Positions 1 through 7,928 of a stretch of DNA of 33,753 nt are shown here, piece after piece. Source of the DNA: IMCC26207 sp037141255. Its GTDB lineage: Bacteria; Actinomycetota; Acidimicrobiia; Acidimicrobiales; Microtrichaceae. The position numbers and the translations under genes are program-made. The DNA is taken from contig JBAXCX010000015.1 of assembly GCA_037141255.1 (NCBI GenBank), positions 1-33,753 of the forward strand, given 5' to 3'. The notes beneath the pieces were generated by a model that did no database searches, was not told where the DNA came from, and saw nothing but the letters and a program-made list of their open reading frames with translations. The first letter of the stretch is position 1, and every line of letters begins with the position of its first letter.

Positions 1-264
1 CGCCGGCCAGCCATGCTGGTGCTCGACGAACCGACAAGTGCACTCGACATGCAGTCGGAGTCACTTGTTCATGAGACCTTGAATGAACTCAAAGGGTCGG
101 TCACCTTGTTTGTGATTGCGCATCGACTCTCGACCCTGAATAGCTGTGATCGAATCATGGTGATGGATCATGGCAAGTTGCAGGCCTTTGGCGACCGAAC
201 CGATCTAGAGAGCAACAACGCCTTCTATAAAGAGGCTCTAGCACTCTCTCGGATTCGTACCTGA
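1..264 (+). CDS. ABC transporter ATP-binding domain, C-terminal end (partial)
   Basis: The reading frame is open from the first base and ends at a TGA, so only the last 87 residues of a longer protein are present. Visible are the Walker B and D-loop segment (LVLDEPTSALD) and the switch histidine segment (VIAHRLSTL), in the order found in type I ABC exporters with fused membrane and ATPase domains (MsbA/PglK/multidrug type). The AHRLSTL form is typical of exporters rather than importers. The gene lies 20 bp upstream of a glycan gene on the same strand, so a lipid-linked sugar flippase is a reasonable inference, but the membrane domain is outside the window. It could equally be a general lipid or drug exporter. 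The ATG at position 13 is internal to the domain and is not the true start. Confidence 0.85.
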   Translation, partial: RRPAMLVLDEPTSALDMQSESLVHETLNELKGSVTLFVIAHRLSTLNSCDRIMVMDHGKLQAFGDRTDLESNNAFYKEALALSRIRT

Positions 265-284
265 CCTGTTCGGCACGGCAACCG

Positions 285-1691
285 ATGCAAACAGATTCTC
301 GTGTTCTGGTACCGATTACGTACGGGTTTAGCGTTCGCTACTTTGTACCCACCGGGGTACTAGCTGGCCTTGCGCAGGTGTGTCACCCTGTCATCGCATT
401 GGGGTGGGATGACCCCGAGTTGCAAGCCATGCTTGAGCGACGCGGGTTTGAAGTTCTGCAGTTGCCTGTGGCTGAGTTGTCTCATGAGTACCGAATGTTT
501 CGGCGTAAGCAGAGCATTCTTCATGACCGCCGACTCAACAGCCCGACCACCAAGATACGTAGGGCGCGACAACTCTCGATGATGCATGCACCGAGAGACC
601 GGTTCTTGAGCCAGCTACGCTCCGCAGTGGATTCCGTGTCTGTGTCTCTACCCGGAGCCGGCGCACGCCTCGAGCGTGACGAGCCCGAACAGCTCAGCCG
701 TGGAACAAACCTTGGAGATTTTGCAGATTTTCTCGACACGCTCAACCTAGATGCAGTCCTCAGCATCACCCCCTATCACGATCAGGATGGGATGCTCCTG
801 TACGCCGCACAGCAGAGCGGCCTGCCCTCAATTACTTCCGTTATCTCGTTCGATAACCCAACTACTCGGGAGCGCATGCTGGCATGTAGTGATCAACTGC
901 TGGTCTGGAACGAGTACAACCAGAACGAACTAGTCAGAACGTACCCGCAGCTAGATGCTGAGCAAGTCAAGGTGATTGGTGCTCCGCAGTTTGATCTTCA
1001 TCGCAAGCCAGAACTGCTGATGGGCCGAGACGAGTGGTGCAGCGCACTCTCGCTCCCTCAGGACCGGCCGATCATTTTGTACGGCGCCGGTCCAGCGCAT
1101 CTGGTTCCGGGTGAGGCCTCACTCATTCGATTGCTTGATGACGCGATTGCCCAAGGTCAGTTCTCTGGCAATCCCTACATTCTTGTGCGTCGTCACCCAG
1201 CGGAGCCGCCAGAGGCTTGGTCTGAGCTAAACAGCCAGCTTCGTCACGGTCACGTTGTTGACCCGTGGGCAGCAGGGAACTCGTCATTCCGCGGGTGGCC
1301 TTCAGAGGAGGACATCATCATCCAGATGTCCTCGCTTGCGCATTGCGTAGTTCACATCAATGTGTGTTCATCCATGACGCTCGACGGTTCCATGTTCGAT
1401 CGGCCACAGATCGGACCCAGATTTGTTCCTGGCGCGACAGTCTCTGAGAATTCGCGAATCAAAGACATGTACAGCCAGGAGCACTGGCTCCCCATTACTG
1501 CCTCGGGTGGGCTCAGGACCGTTGACAGCGCTGAGGAACTGATTCTGGCTACCAAAGACGCGTTGCAACACCCGGAAGCAGATTCCGAATCTCGTCAGCG
1601 GATGATCAAGGACTTGTTGACCTACACCGATGGGCAGTCCTCACAGCGACTCGTGGATGCGGTTGCTGCCCTGACTGCCCTGACTGCCTGA
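285..1691 (+). CDS. GT-B-like putative glycosyltransferase / surface glycan protein
   Basis: This is a soluble protein of 468 residues without signal peptide or membrane helices. The N-terminal part (about 7-60) reads as a Rossmann-like strand-helix unit (VLVPITYGFSVRYFVPTGVL). The middle (about 220-240) has a VIGAPQFD-like segment, and the second half has ILYGAG (about 265), LVRRHPAEPP (about 305) and an acidic C-terminal helix. This pattern resembles GT-B fold enzymes such as CDP-glycerol glycerophosphotransferases and UDP-sugar 2-epimerase-like glycosyltransferases. I cannot assign a donor or acceptor. It follows the partial ABC transporter by 20 bp and is probably co-transcribed with it. 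It converges on the nonulosonate operon. The last residues (AALTALTA) are encoded by a short tandem repeat that runs past the stop codon. No strong ribosome binding site precedes the ATG. Confidence 0.6.
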   Translation: MQTDSRVLVPITYGFSVRYFVPTGVLAGLAQVCHPVIALGWDDPELQAMLERRGFEVLQLPVAELSHEYRMFRRKQSILHDRRLNSPTTKIRRARQLSMMHAPRDRFLSQLRSAVDSVSVSLPGAGARLERDEPEQLSRGTNLGDFADFLDTLNLDAVLSITPYHDQDGMLLYAAQQSGLPSITSVISFDNPTTRERMLACSDQLLVWNEYNQNELVRTYPQLDAEQVKVIGAPQFDLHRKPELLMGRDEWCSALSLPQDRPIILYGAGPAHLVPGEASLIRLLDDAIAQGQFSGNPYILVRRHPAEPPEAWSELNSQLRHGHVVDPWAAGNSSFRGWPSEEDIIIQMSSLAHCVVHINVCSSMTLDGSMFDRPQIGPRFVPGATVSENSRIKDMYSQEHWLPITASGGLRTVDSAEELILATKDALQHPEADSESRQRMIKDLLTYTDGQSSQRLVDAVAALTALTA

Positions 1692-1720
1692 CTGGCTGCC
1701 TTGCCGACTGACTGGCTTGC
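1668..1720. repeat. CTGACT-rich short tandem repeat between convergent genes
   Basis: GCCCTGACT occurs twice in tandem (1668-1685), followed by GCCTGACTG and then two related copies of GACTGGCT-GCC/TTGCC. The array covers the last codons and stop of the upstream plus-strand gene and most of the 51 bp gap to the convergent GT4 gene. No clean hairpin with a T-run was found, so a terminator is not claimed. Confidence 0.55.
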
Positions 1721-1742
1721 CCGCTGACCTGCGCGGCAGTTT

Positions 1743-2960
1743 CTAGGAGGCGGCGATCAGCTCTGAGTATGCGGAGATGAACCTGCCCACTTGATGACTG
1801 ATATCGAGGCGTTCATCGGCTGTTCTAGCTGCAGCCAAACCGAGCCGTAAGCGGATATCTGCGCTGCCAGCGAGCTCAGCTAGGTGATCACACATCGCTC
1901 CCGTGTCGCCTACCTCGACCAAGATCCCGTTTACGCCGTCTTCAACCACCTCAGCCATCCCTCCGCAATGCGTGCTCACCACGGGCAGGCCGGCCGCCAT
2001 TGCCTCGAGCACGGCATTTGAGATTCCTTCGCTCAGACTCGGAAGCAGGAGCGCGTCCGACCAACCGAGCAACTCTTTAATTTCGGGTTGCCCCAAGCTG
2101 CCAAGCAGACTCACTGAGTCCTCGCAGCCAAGTTCATGGATCATGAACATCAACTTCTCTCGCTCTGGCCCTTCACCTGCGATCCGGTACTCAACTGCAA
2201 TGCCTCGTTTGCGAAGTGCGGCCACTGCTCGAATGCTGTCGTCGAATCCCTTCTTCCAATGAAGCCTCCCAATGGAGAGCAATCGAAATGGTCCCTCATG
2301 GTCAAGTTCGCGGCTTCGGAGAGAAGAGAACTGATCCACCGGAATTGCCGGACGGTTTACGAGAATCTTGTCGGCTGGGGCACCGAGTTCCTCAACCGTT
2401 TGCCGCATGTCATCGGAGACGCAATGAATGAGATCGGCGATCTCAAAGACTCGTTCCAGAGCCACCCGACGCTGTGGGTTCTTGAGGGGCTCAATCTGCT
2501 CGGCCGCTCCGCGGCAGCTCACAGCAATCTTCGTGTTTCGATGGAGCCTCGGAAGTTCATCAAGGTATGAGGCAGCGATGCCCGAGAATTCAAAATGAGC
2601 GATCTCTGAGTCAATCGCGCGTATCGGCGCAAGGGCCACCCGATGACGCAGTCCGCCGGAGCTCTTCTCGCCTTTTCCGATCACTGCTGACAAGGCCGCG
2701 GGCCAAGCTGATCGACTCGATGGCTGGATCGCTACTCGCGGCGACTGCCAAGGCATCAGCGAGAGCATCGGAAACCCAAGTTCAGCGCTGCTCGCAGTGA
2801 ATGAGGTTGAGGCTACTGCGACAGCCATTCCGGCCTCACGCAGGCCAATGAGTTTACGAAGAATAAATGTCTGTGATGGCGCCGGAAAGTGACTCACTAC
2901 TGCAGTCAGTGACGGAAGATTCTGGGCCACGGCCCCCCCTAGTTTGAGTTGATTACTCAA
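1743..2960 (-). CDS. Glycosyltransferase family 4 (GT-B)
   Basis: The protein has 405 residues with the classic GT4 layout. An N-terminal acceptor half begins SHFPAPSQTF, as in many exopolysaccharide GT4 enzymes. The C-terminal donor half contains SIGRLHWKKGFD (about 230), IAGEGPE (about 262) and the EX7E nucleotide-sugar motif region LSEGISNAVLEAMAAG (about 318-333). It should transfer a sugar from a nucleotide donor to a lipid-linked or polysaccharide acceptor at the cytoplasmic face. The listed start is a TTG whose TTGA overlaps the NeuC stop by 4 bp, consistent with translational coupling. A GTG at about 2930 lies just after a run of seven Gs and is an alternative start. It is the last gene of the nonulosonate operon, so transfer of the CMP-sugar product or of a neighbouring residue is plausible, but specificity is not visible. 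Confidence 0.88.
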   Translation of the reverse strand: MSNQLKLGGAVAQNLPSLTAVVSHFPAPSQTFILRKLIGLREAGMAVAVASTSFTASSAELGFPMLSLMPWQSPRVAIQPSSRSAWPAALSAVIGKGEKSSGGLRHRVALAPIRAIDSEIAHFEFSGIAASYLDELPRLHRNTKIAVSCRGAAEQIEPLKNPQRRVALERVFEIADLIHCVSDDMRQTVEELGAPADKILVNRPAIPVDQFSSLRSRELDHEGPFRLLSIGRLHWKKGFDDSIRAVAALRKRGIAVEYRIAGEGPEREKLMFMIHELGCEDSVSLLGSLGQPEIKELLGWSDALLLPSLSEGISNAVLEAMAAGLPVVSTHCGGMAEVVEDGVNGILVEVGDTGAMCDHLAELAGSADIRLRLGLAAARTADERLDISHQVGRFISAYSELIAAS

Positions 2961-4129
2961 TCTTCGCTGATGAGTAAATCTTGAAATACTTTATCGACGC
3001 CTCGAGCCCAGATTTCATTACCGGCTAGCAACGCGCAGAAGCGATCAGCGCTGTCTCCAGTCCCAAACTGCAAGCTGGGCTCGGTTCGCTGCATGCCTTC
3101 AGCCATCGTCATTGCTGCTGCTACCTCTGCTGCAGAAATTCCGGTGTGAACGATGCTTGGATGGTCTGCCCGCCCGCGTTGCCGCGATCCGATGTCAACG
3201 CTGGGGACTCCATAGATTGGCGCCTCGCGAATTCCAGCGCTCGAGTTTCCAATGAGCATCTCTGCATGGCGGAGAAGCGTCAAGAAGGCTTCAAAGCGAA
3301 GTGATGGAAAGACCCGGAATCGTTCGTCTCCGTCGAGTCGCTCGTAAGCATCCAGAATGACTTCGGAGCCTGGATCATTATTGGGATGCACGATGACGGC
3401 GTTCCCATCACGTTTGATGAGGGCATCGATCATCCCAGAGGCCACGGCAGCATTTGTCTGAATGTCTTCGGTCGTAACCCCATGCAAAATCACTAGCGCA
3501 TAAGAATCGAAGGGAATCTCGTAATCAGAAAGTACCTCGCCTAGCGAGGGCAAGCTGTCGGAGAGCATGACGTCAATATCAGGTGATCCAATCGCCCATA
3601 CGGTTGCTGAGTCCTCCCCGAGTTGCACGACTCGACGTTTGGACTCCTCGTTTGCCACTAGGTGAATGTGAGACAGCTTCGACACTGCGTGACGTAAGAC
3701 TCCGTCGATTGTGCCCGAGAGTTCGCCACCTTCAACATGTGCGACGGCCACATTGCGTAACGCTCCGCCGGCAGCCCCACCAAGTGCCTCAACTCGATCC
3801 CCATGCACCACAATCAGGTCGGGGCGGTCCTCATCGATGAGTTCGGCAAGACCCTCAATAGTTCGGGCCAAAATGCGATCCATCGAGTCGCCCTCGCTTT
3901 GGTTGTCGAACTCGCGAATATGCACGCCCGGCTCGAGCCGGCGAACTTCATTGACCGTTGAGCCGTACTTTGGCATCAGATGCATGCCGGTGACGAGCAC
4001 GGTGACGCGAATTCCGGGCAGCTCTGATGCCCCAACAATGAGTGGCTTCAGCTTGCCGTAATCTGCTCGAGTACCCGTGAGGAAGCAGATATGCCGGGTT
4101 GCGGGTAGGTCTTGCTCAGCGCTGAACAT
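2957..4129 (-). CDS. neuC: UDP-sugar 2-epimerase, hydrolysing (NeuC/LegG/PtmD-like)
   Basis: The predicted protein has 390 residues, the usual length for hydrolysing UDP-GlcNAc 2-epimerases of the NeuC/LegG class. The N-terminus carries the family signature CFLTGTRADYGKLKPL. Later motifs are VVHGDRVEALGGA (substrate site), VAHVEGGELSGTIDG, VIVHPNNDPGS and GNSSAGIREAPIYGVP (UDP binding). The reaction releases UDP and yields a 2-epimerised sugar (ManNAc or the 2,4-diacetamido-6-deoxy form), the substrate for NeuB. I chose the ATG at 4129, which overlaps the NeuB stop by 14 bp, over an upstream in-frame start at 4216. The upstream choice would add 29 residues encoded inside NeuB and lacking family similarity. 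Sialic and legionaminic variants cannot be separated by eye. The SDR/Gfo-Idh neighbours favour the legionaminic-like reading. Confidence 0.88.
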   Translation of the reverse strand: MFSAEQDLPATRHICFLTGTRADYGKLKPLIVGASELPGIRVTVLVTGMHLMPKYGSTVNEVRRLEPGVHIREFDNQSEGDSMDRILARTIEGLAELIDEDRPDLIVVHGDRVEALGGAAGGALRNVAVAHVEGGELSGTIDGVLRHAVSKLSHIHLVANEESKRRVVQLGEDSATVWAIGSPDIDVMLSDSLPSLGEVLSDYEIPFDSYALVILHGVTTEDIQTNAAVASGMIDALIKRDGNAVIVHPNNDPGSEVILDAYERLDGDERFRVFPSLRFEAFLTLLRHAEMLIGNSSAGIREAPIYGVPSVDIGSRQRGRADHPSIVHTGISAAEVAAAMTMAEGMQRTEPSLQFGTGDSADRFCALLAGNEIWARGVDKVFQDLLISED

Positions 4130-5171
4130 CAGACCAGCGGAGTTGGTAATTGGCCGGTAGCGCCCGGGTAGCAAACTTTCCGAGAAGGCTCTCGTACTCC
4201 GGGGCCAGAATCTCACCAGTTCCTGGTCGTTTCACCCACAGGTTCCTCGCGTCGAAACTCTCGCCCGCGTTCACCTCGCACAGCGTGACCACCGAGGCGT
4301 ATGCAAAATCGATGGTTGGCTGTTCCTCTTCAAGAATGGTTTTCGACCCACCGAGTGCCTCATGGGCCCAGCGACTGCCATCAACAAGGTCGCTGAGGTC
4401 TTCCGGAGTCATCGAAATCTCGATATCCGGTCCGTCCCAGTTCGAGTCGCTGGTGAAGTGTCGTTCCAAAATGCTCGCTCCGAGGGCTACTGCGGCAATG
4501 GCTACGTGATTGCTCAGCGTGTGATCCGACAGTCCAAGTACTGCGTCTGGGAACGCTTCTCGAAGCTCAGCTAGCGCACCGAGACGAACTTTGTTGCGGG
4601 GGGTTGGGTACAGGCTTGTGCAATGCAGGAGTGCGAACGGGGTGCGGTGGTTGCGGAAAATCTCAACTGATCGTGCCACGGAACTCAGGTCGTTCATGCC
4701 GGTTGAGAGAATCACGGGCTTCCCGAAGGAGGCAATGTGTTCAATGAGTGGCAAGTTGTTGCACTCGCCCGATCCAATTTTGTACGCAGCTACGTCCATG
4801 CCACGAAGATGATCCGCTGCCTCGCGTGAGAATGGTGTTGAGAGATATGTCAGTCCTCGCTCTTCGGCGTACTCCTTCAGGACTCGCTCCTGTTCCCAGG
4901 TCAGCGTGCACCTACTGATGATGTCCCAGATTGAGACATCCGCATTTGCAGGGATCACGTCATTGGGAACCATCTCGTCAGCGGGGGAGTGAGATTGAAA
5001 CTTCACTACCTCGGCCCCAACTGCTGCGGCATCATCAATCATGCGCCGGGCTTTGGCCATGTCGCCCTCGTGGTTGATTCCAATTTCGGGAATCACATAC
5101 GGCCGGTAAGCCGCACCGATCTTTCGCCCTGCGATTTCTAGCTCTGGTTCGACTGCTTGTTCATTCACCAT
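4116..5171 (-). CDS. neuB: Nonulosonic acid synthase (NeuB/LegI/PtmC-like)
   Basis: The protein has 351 residues, matching the normal NeuB length. The TIM-barrel domain begins with PEIGINHEGDMAKA, continues with EVVKFQSHS, and has YKIGSGECNNLPLI and LSTGMNDL, all recognisable NeuB signatures. The C-terminal 60 or so residues (from VVTLCEVNAGESFDARNLWVKRPG) form the SAF/antifreeze-like cap domain that completes the active site. The enzyme condenses phosphoenolpyruvate with the 2-epimerised hexosamine to make a nine-carbon acid. The ATG at 5171 is preceded by GGAGG with 9 nt spacing. The start overlaps the SDR stop by 7 bp and the stop overlaps neuC by 14 bp, so the genes are translationally coupled. 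Confidence 0.93.
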   Translation of the reverse strand: MVNEQAVEPELEIAGRKIGAAYRPYVIPEIGINHEGDMAKARRMIDDAAAVGAEVVKFQSHSPADEMVPNDVIPANADVSIWDIISRCTLTWEQERVLKEYAEERGLTYLSTPFSREAADHLRGMDVAAYKIGSGECNNLPLIEHIASFGKPVILSTGMNDLSSVARSVEIFRNHRTPFALLHCTSLYPTPRNKVRLGALAELREAFPDAVLGLSDHTLSNHVAIAAVALGASILERHFTSDSNWDGPDIEISMTPEDLSDLVDGSRWAHEALGGSKTILEEEQPTIDFAYASVVTLCEVNAGESFDARNLWVKRPGTGEILAPEYESLLGKFATRALPANYQLRWSDVQR

Positions 5172-6004
5172 GCCGTCCAGCCTCCATCCACGGCCAAGTT
5201 CTGGCCGGTCACATATGCCGAGAGGTCACTTACTAAGAACAAGCAGGCCCCCATGTAGTCCTCTTCGGTTGCCATCCGCTGTAGTGGTGTTCGAGATTCA
5301 TAGGCAGTTCGAAACGAGTCTGGGTGGTCGCGAAATACCCCGCCAGGGCTCAGGCAGTTGACACGAATATCAGGAGCCAAGGTTGTTGCCATCCACTTGG
5401 TCAACTGGATGACCCCACCCTTGCTCGCAGCGTACCCAGCGGCGTTACCCATCTCGGTGCCTTCATAGATGCGCCAGTCCGGACCCACCATTCCATATGT
5501 TGAGCCCACCGTGACAACAGAACCGTGTCCACTCGACCGCAGCGCAGGAGTGCAGGCCTGAGTCAGCACGAATACTGCAGTCAGGTTGATCTCGAGGGCT
5601 TGTCGCCAGACGCTGGTTGATTGTTGTTCGAACGGGGTGGTCCAGTTCTCCAGAGGTTCAGAACTGACAAGTGCAGCAAAATGGACAAGACCGTCGATAC
5701 TCCCGGTCCGGTCGAGTACCTGCTCTGCTATCGAGCGTGTGGCATCTTCATTAGAGAGGTCACAAGACACAGCAAAGGCCGACCCTGAGCGGCCTTGTAC
5801 TGCTTCTTCTGCAGCTGATGTGCAGGCCTCTGCGTTCAGGTCGACTACTGCGACCGTGGCACCTCGTTCCACCAGGGCTGCTGTGGCGGCGCGCCCTATG
5901 TGACCCGCACCTCCGGTGACGATCACGGTTCGGCCTGTTAGGTCTGACATCTCGGCGATGCTGCGAAAGGCGCTGCGCGCTCTGTCATCAGTTGCCTCTG
6001 TCAT
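5165..6004 (-). CDS. SDR family oxidoreductase (PtmA-like)
   Basis: This is a classical short-chain dehydrogenase of 279 residues. It shows the NAD(P) motif TGGAGHIG (about 31-38), an acidic residue after the second strand (VVDLN, NAD preference likely), the YAASKGG active-site YxxxK and LSPGGV. It sits between neuA and neuB, the position and family of ptmA in the Campylobacter legionaminic locus, where its exact step is not firmly settled. The start is odd. The listed ATG lies in a 16-bp tandem repeat, and the first seven residues (MTEATDD) are repeat-encoded. An internal ATG at 5950 gives MSDLTGRTVIVTGG, which looks like a normal SDR N-terminus and may be the ancestral start. The end overlaps neuB by 7 bp. 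Confidence 0.87.
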   Translation of the reverse strand: MTEATDDRARSAFRSIAEMSDLTGRTVIVTGGAGHIGRAATAALVERGATVAVVDLNAEACTSAAEEAVQGRSGSAFAVSCDLSNEDATRSIAEQVLDRTGSIDGLVHFAALVSSEPLENWTTPFEQQSTSVWRQALEINLTAVFVLTQACTPALRSSGHGSVVTVGSTYGMVGPDWRIYEGTEMGNAAGYAASKGGVIQLTKWMATTLAPDIRVNCLSPGGVFRDHPDSFRTAYESRTPLQRMATEEDYMGACLFLVSDLSAYVTGQNLAVDGGWTAW

Positions 6005-6063
6005 CAGTTGCCTCTGTCATCAGTTGCCTCAGTCATCAGTTGCCTCAGTCATCGGTTGCCTCT
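5984..6063. repeat. Five tandem 16-bp repeats carrying start codons (neuA/SDR junction)
   Basis: Five near-identical head-to-tail units of GTCATCAGTTGCCTCT/A lie at 5984-5999, 6000-6015, 6016-6031, 6032-6047 and 6048-6063. The last unit has one G-for-A change. Read on the minus strand, the units give GAGG-CAACTG-ATG, a Shine-Dalgarno-like GAGG six bases before an ATG. The array therefore repeats a translation start module. Because 16 is not a multiple of three, successive ATGs fall in different frames. The ATG at 6004 opens into the SDR gene, and the neuA stop (6045-6047) lies inside the array. Confidence 0.95.
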
Positions 6064-6767
6064 GCCGTCTTTGTTGTGCGGCTGCGCTGCAGCAAGAACT
6101 CAGCAAAGGCCAAGTCGGTTTCGGTGTCGATGTCAAGGCTTCGCTCGGCAGGAACTTCGACCGCAATCACCGTTCCATCGTAAAGCGAGTCTGCAGTTTG
6201 CACATAGGTTGGATTCACCACAAAGGCAACGGTACCCACATCAAAGGTCGGGGGAGCGTCTTGTCTGCGATGAATCCGATGTTCTGGTTCGAGAACCAGG
6301 CGGGCAAAGCCTTGGTCATCCAGGGTGACCATGTTGAACCAAGGATTGCGATGCGATGCAGTCACGGTGAGTACCACATCAGCGTTCAGGCTGAGCGAAG
6401 CATCTACGCAACGTTGCAGATCATCAAGGTTTCGGAGAGGTGCAGTGCAGGGAACAACGAGTAGTCGATCGGGTAGCTCTCTGCGCTCATCAAGCCAAGT
6501 CAGCAGATGGCGCCAAGCGTCCCACTCTCTTGCTGTGTCTCCCGAGAGCGACTCCGGTCGAAGCCAAGGAACTTCTGCACCGGCTGCACGGGCAAGTTTG
6601 GCGATTTCTTCGGAGTCCGTCGAGACGATGACCCGCTCAACTTGTTGACATGCTGAGGCCTGTTCGATTGCGTGAACAACGAGGGGGCGGCCGTCAAAGA
6701 GGCGCTGGTTCTTATCGGGGACCCCTTTGGATCCTCCGCGAGCAAAGACTGCGGCGATGACGTTCAC
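6045..6767 (-). CDS. neuA: CMP-nonulosonic acid synthetase (NeuA/LegF/PtmB-like)
   Basis: The protein has 240 residues, typical of acylneuraminate cytidylyltransferases. The CTP-binding N-terminus FARGGSKGVPDKNQRLFDG is diagnostic. Further motifs are VERVIVSTDSEEIAKLA and the DIDTETDLAFAE metal-binding segment near the C-terminus. It activates the nine-carbon acid with CTP to give CMP-sugar in the cytoplasm for a glycosyltransferase. The GTG start overlaps the stop of the upstream oxidoreductase as GTGA. The C-terminal residues EATDD come from the 16-bp repeat array, so the end of this protein has been altered by repeat expansion. Whether the acid is sialic, legionaminic or another nonulosonate is not determined by the sequence. 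Confidence 0.92.
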   Translation of the reverse strand: MNVIAAVFARGGSKGVPDKNQRLFDGRPLVVHAIEQASACQQVERVIVSTDSEEIAKLARAAGAEVPWLRPESLSGDTAREWDAWRHLLTWLDERRELPDRLLVVPCTAPLRNLDDLQRCVDASLSLNADVVLTVTASHRNPWFNMVTLDDQGFARLVLEPEHRIHRRQDAPPTFDVGTVAFVVNPTYVQTADSLYDGTVIAVEVPAERSLDIDTETDLAFAEFLLQRSRTTKTAEATDD

Positions 6768-7792
6768 TGTTCTTGCCTGACGTGTTGCTCCACGGGGGCA
6801 ACTTGGCCGCTCATATAACTCTTTCGGGCAGCATCGATGATGGCCAAGGCAAGGATGCCGTCCTCAGTTGTGCAACGAGGATGAATTTCTGGGTTAGAAA
6901 GCTCCAGAAGGTGCTCAATGAGCCTGCGTTCTGCTCGGTCACGTTCCCCCTCAGAAAACTCGGCGATGGTGTGGGCTGTGCCATCGGGCTTCTCGTGTCG
7001 AATCGTAGATCTCAGCGCGTCGACCCGCAGGGTTCCTTCCGTTCCAAAGATCACCCACTTTCTCACCGGTTCAGTAACCACCATGTCGAGATGAACTGAG
7101 CCAGCGATACCGGCACTTGTTACGAGTTCAACCTCAGCCACGGTTTCAACCTTGCCGTCGGTTGGTGCACCATCGAATCGTAAATCGCAATGCGTGACGC
7201 TCGTAGCAGTGCAGTCCAGGGCAAAGCAGAGCGCATCAAATTCATGGCTGAGTTCTAACAGCACGCCTCCACCGAGCTCGGCTTGGGCGCTCACCGAATC
7301 GGTGGCTTCGGTGCCTGCTCGCCAAGACCCAAGGTGCTGGCCAACACTCAGGGAAAAGCCAGTAGGAGCGCCGATGACTCCGAGGTGAACAAGTCGACGT
7401 AGTTCAGGAAGCAGGTCGCCAAATCTCAGGTGGTACCCCAACAGAGCGCGGTTTGCGGTAGTGCGTTCAGCTGTCTGAATTGCTCTTGCACCATTGAGGT
7501 TGGCTGCGAGTGGTTTCTCAATGAGTACCGGTGAGTTCAACCCGAGCAGGCGAACAGCTACATCGGCGTGCATAGTTGAGGGGTTTGCAACAATGTAGAT
7601 ATCTGCGGGAGGAGCCAGCGCTTCATCAAGGGTGCTTGCGAGCGAGACATTCAGAATCAGAAGCTCCTCACGTGGCTGAACGCTTTCGGGGCGTTGAACC
7701 ACCGTGATTGACATCTCTGGCGCAAGGCTGCGCAGAGCCGCAGCATGGCGTCGACCAGCGCTTCCTGACCCAACAATCACTGCTCGTCTCAT
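6764..7792 (-). CDS. Gfo/Idh/MocA family oxidoreductase (PtmF-like)
   Basis: The protein has 342 residues. The N-terminus has a Rossmann dinucleotide motif, IVGSGSAGRRHAAAL. The EKPLA motif (about 95) is the family hallmark that places the nicotinamide and a catalytic lysine. The C-terminal alpha/beta substrate domain follows, with GGGVLLELSHEFD containing the conserved histidine region. It probably oxidises or reduces a sugar or nucleotide sugar. As first gene of the neuA-SDR-neuB-neuC-GT4 operon it matches ptmF in the Campylobacter legionaminic locus. The ATG at 7792 has only a weak ribosome binding site, and the 136 bp upstream show no convincing promoter. The substrate is not visible. Confidence 0.86.
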   Translation of the reverse strand: MRRAVIVGSGSAGRRHAAALRSLAPEMSITVVQRPESVQPREELLILNVSLASTLDEALAPPADIYIVANPSTMHADVAVRLLGLNSPVLIEKPLAANLNGARAIQTAERTTANRALLGYHLRFGDLLPELRRLVHLGVIGAPTGFSLSVGQHLGSWRAGTEATDSVSAQAELGGGVLLELSHEFDALCFALDCTATSVTHCDLRFDGAPTDGKVETVAEVELVTSAGIAGSVHLDMVVTEPVRKWVIFGTEGTLRVDALRSTIRHEKPDGTAHTIAEFSEGERDRAERRLIEHLLELSNPEIHPRCTTEDGILALAIIDAARKSYMSGQVAPVEQHVRQEQ

Positions 7793-7928
7793 GAGGTCAC
7801 TCGAGTTGCTCTTGGCGGGCCATAGTGGTCAAGTGTCGGAGAGCGATTCTCGCCATCCGAGCTCTGTCACTCTACCGACTGCTGAGCCGAATCAGACCCC
7901 TCGACTCTTTCATCTCGTGGGCCGCTGC

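Noticed and set aside
2136..2570. A 144-codon plus-strand open frame opposite the GT4 gene
   Set aside because: It is antisense to a clear GT4 reading frame and has no recognisable domain or start signal.
5984..6063. Five regular repeats considered as a CRISPR array
   Set aside because: Units are 16 bp and directly contiguous with no spacers, and no cas genes are near, so it is a simple tandem repeat.
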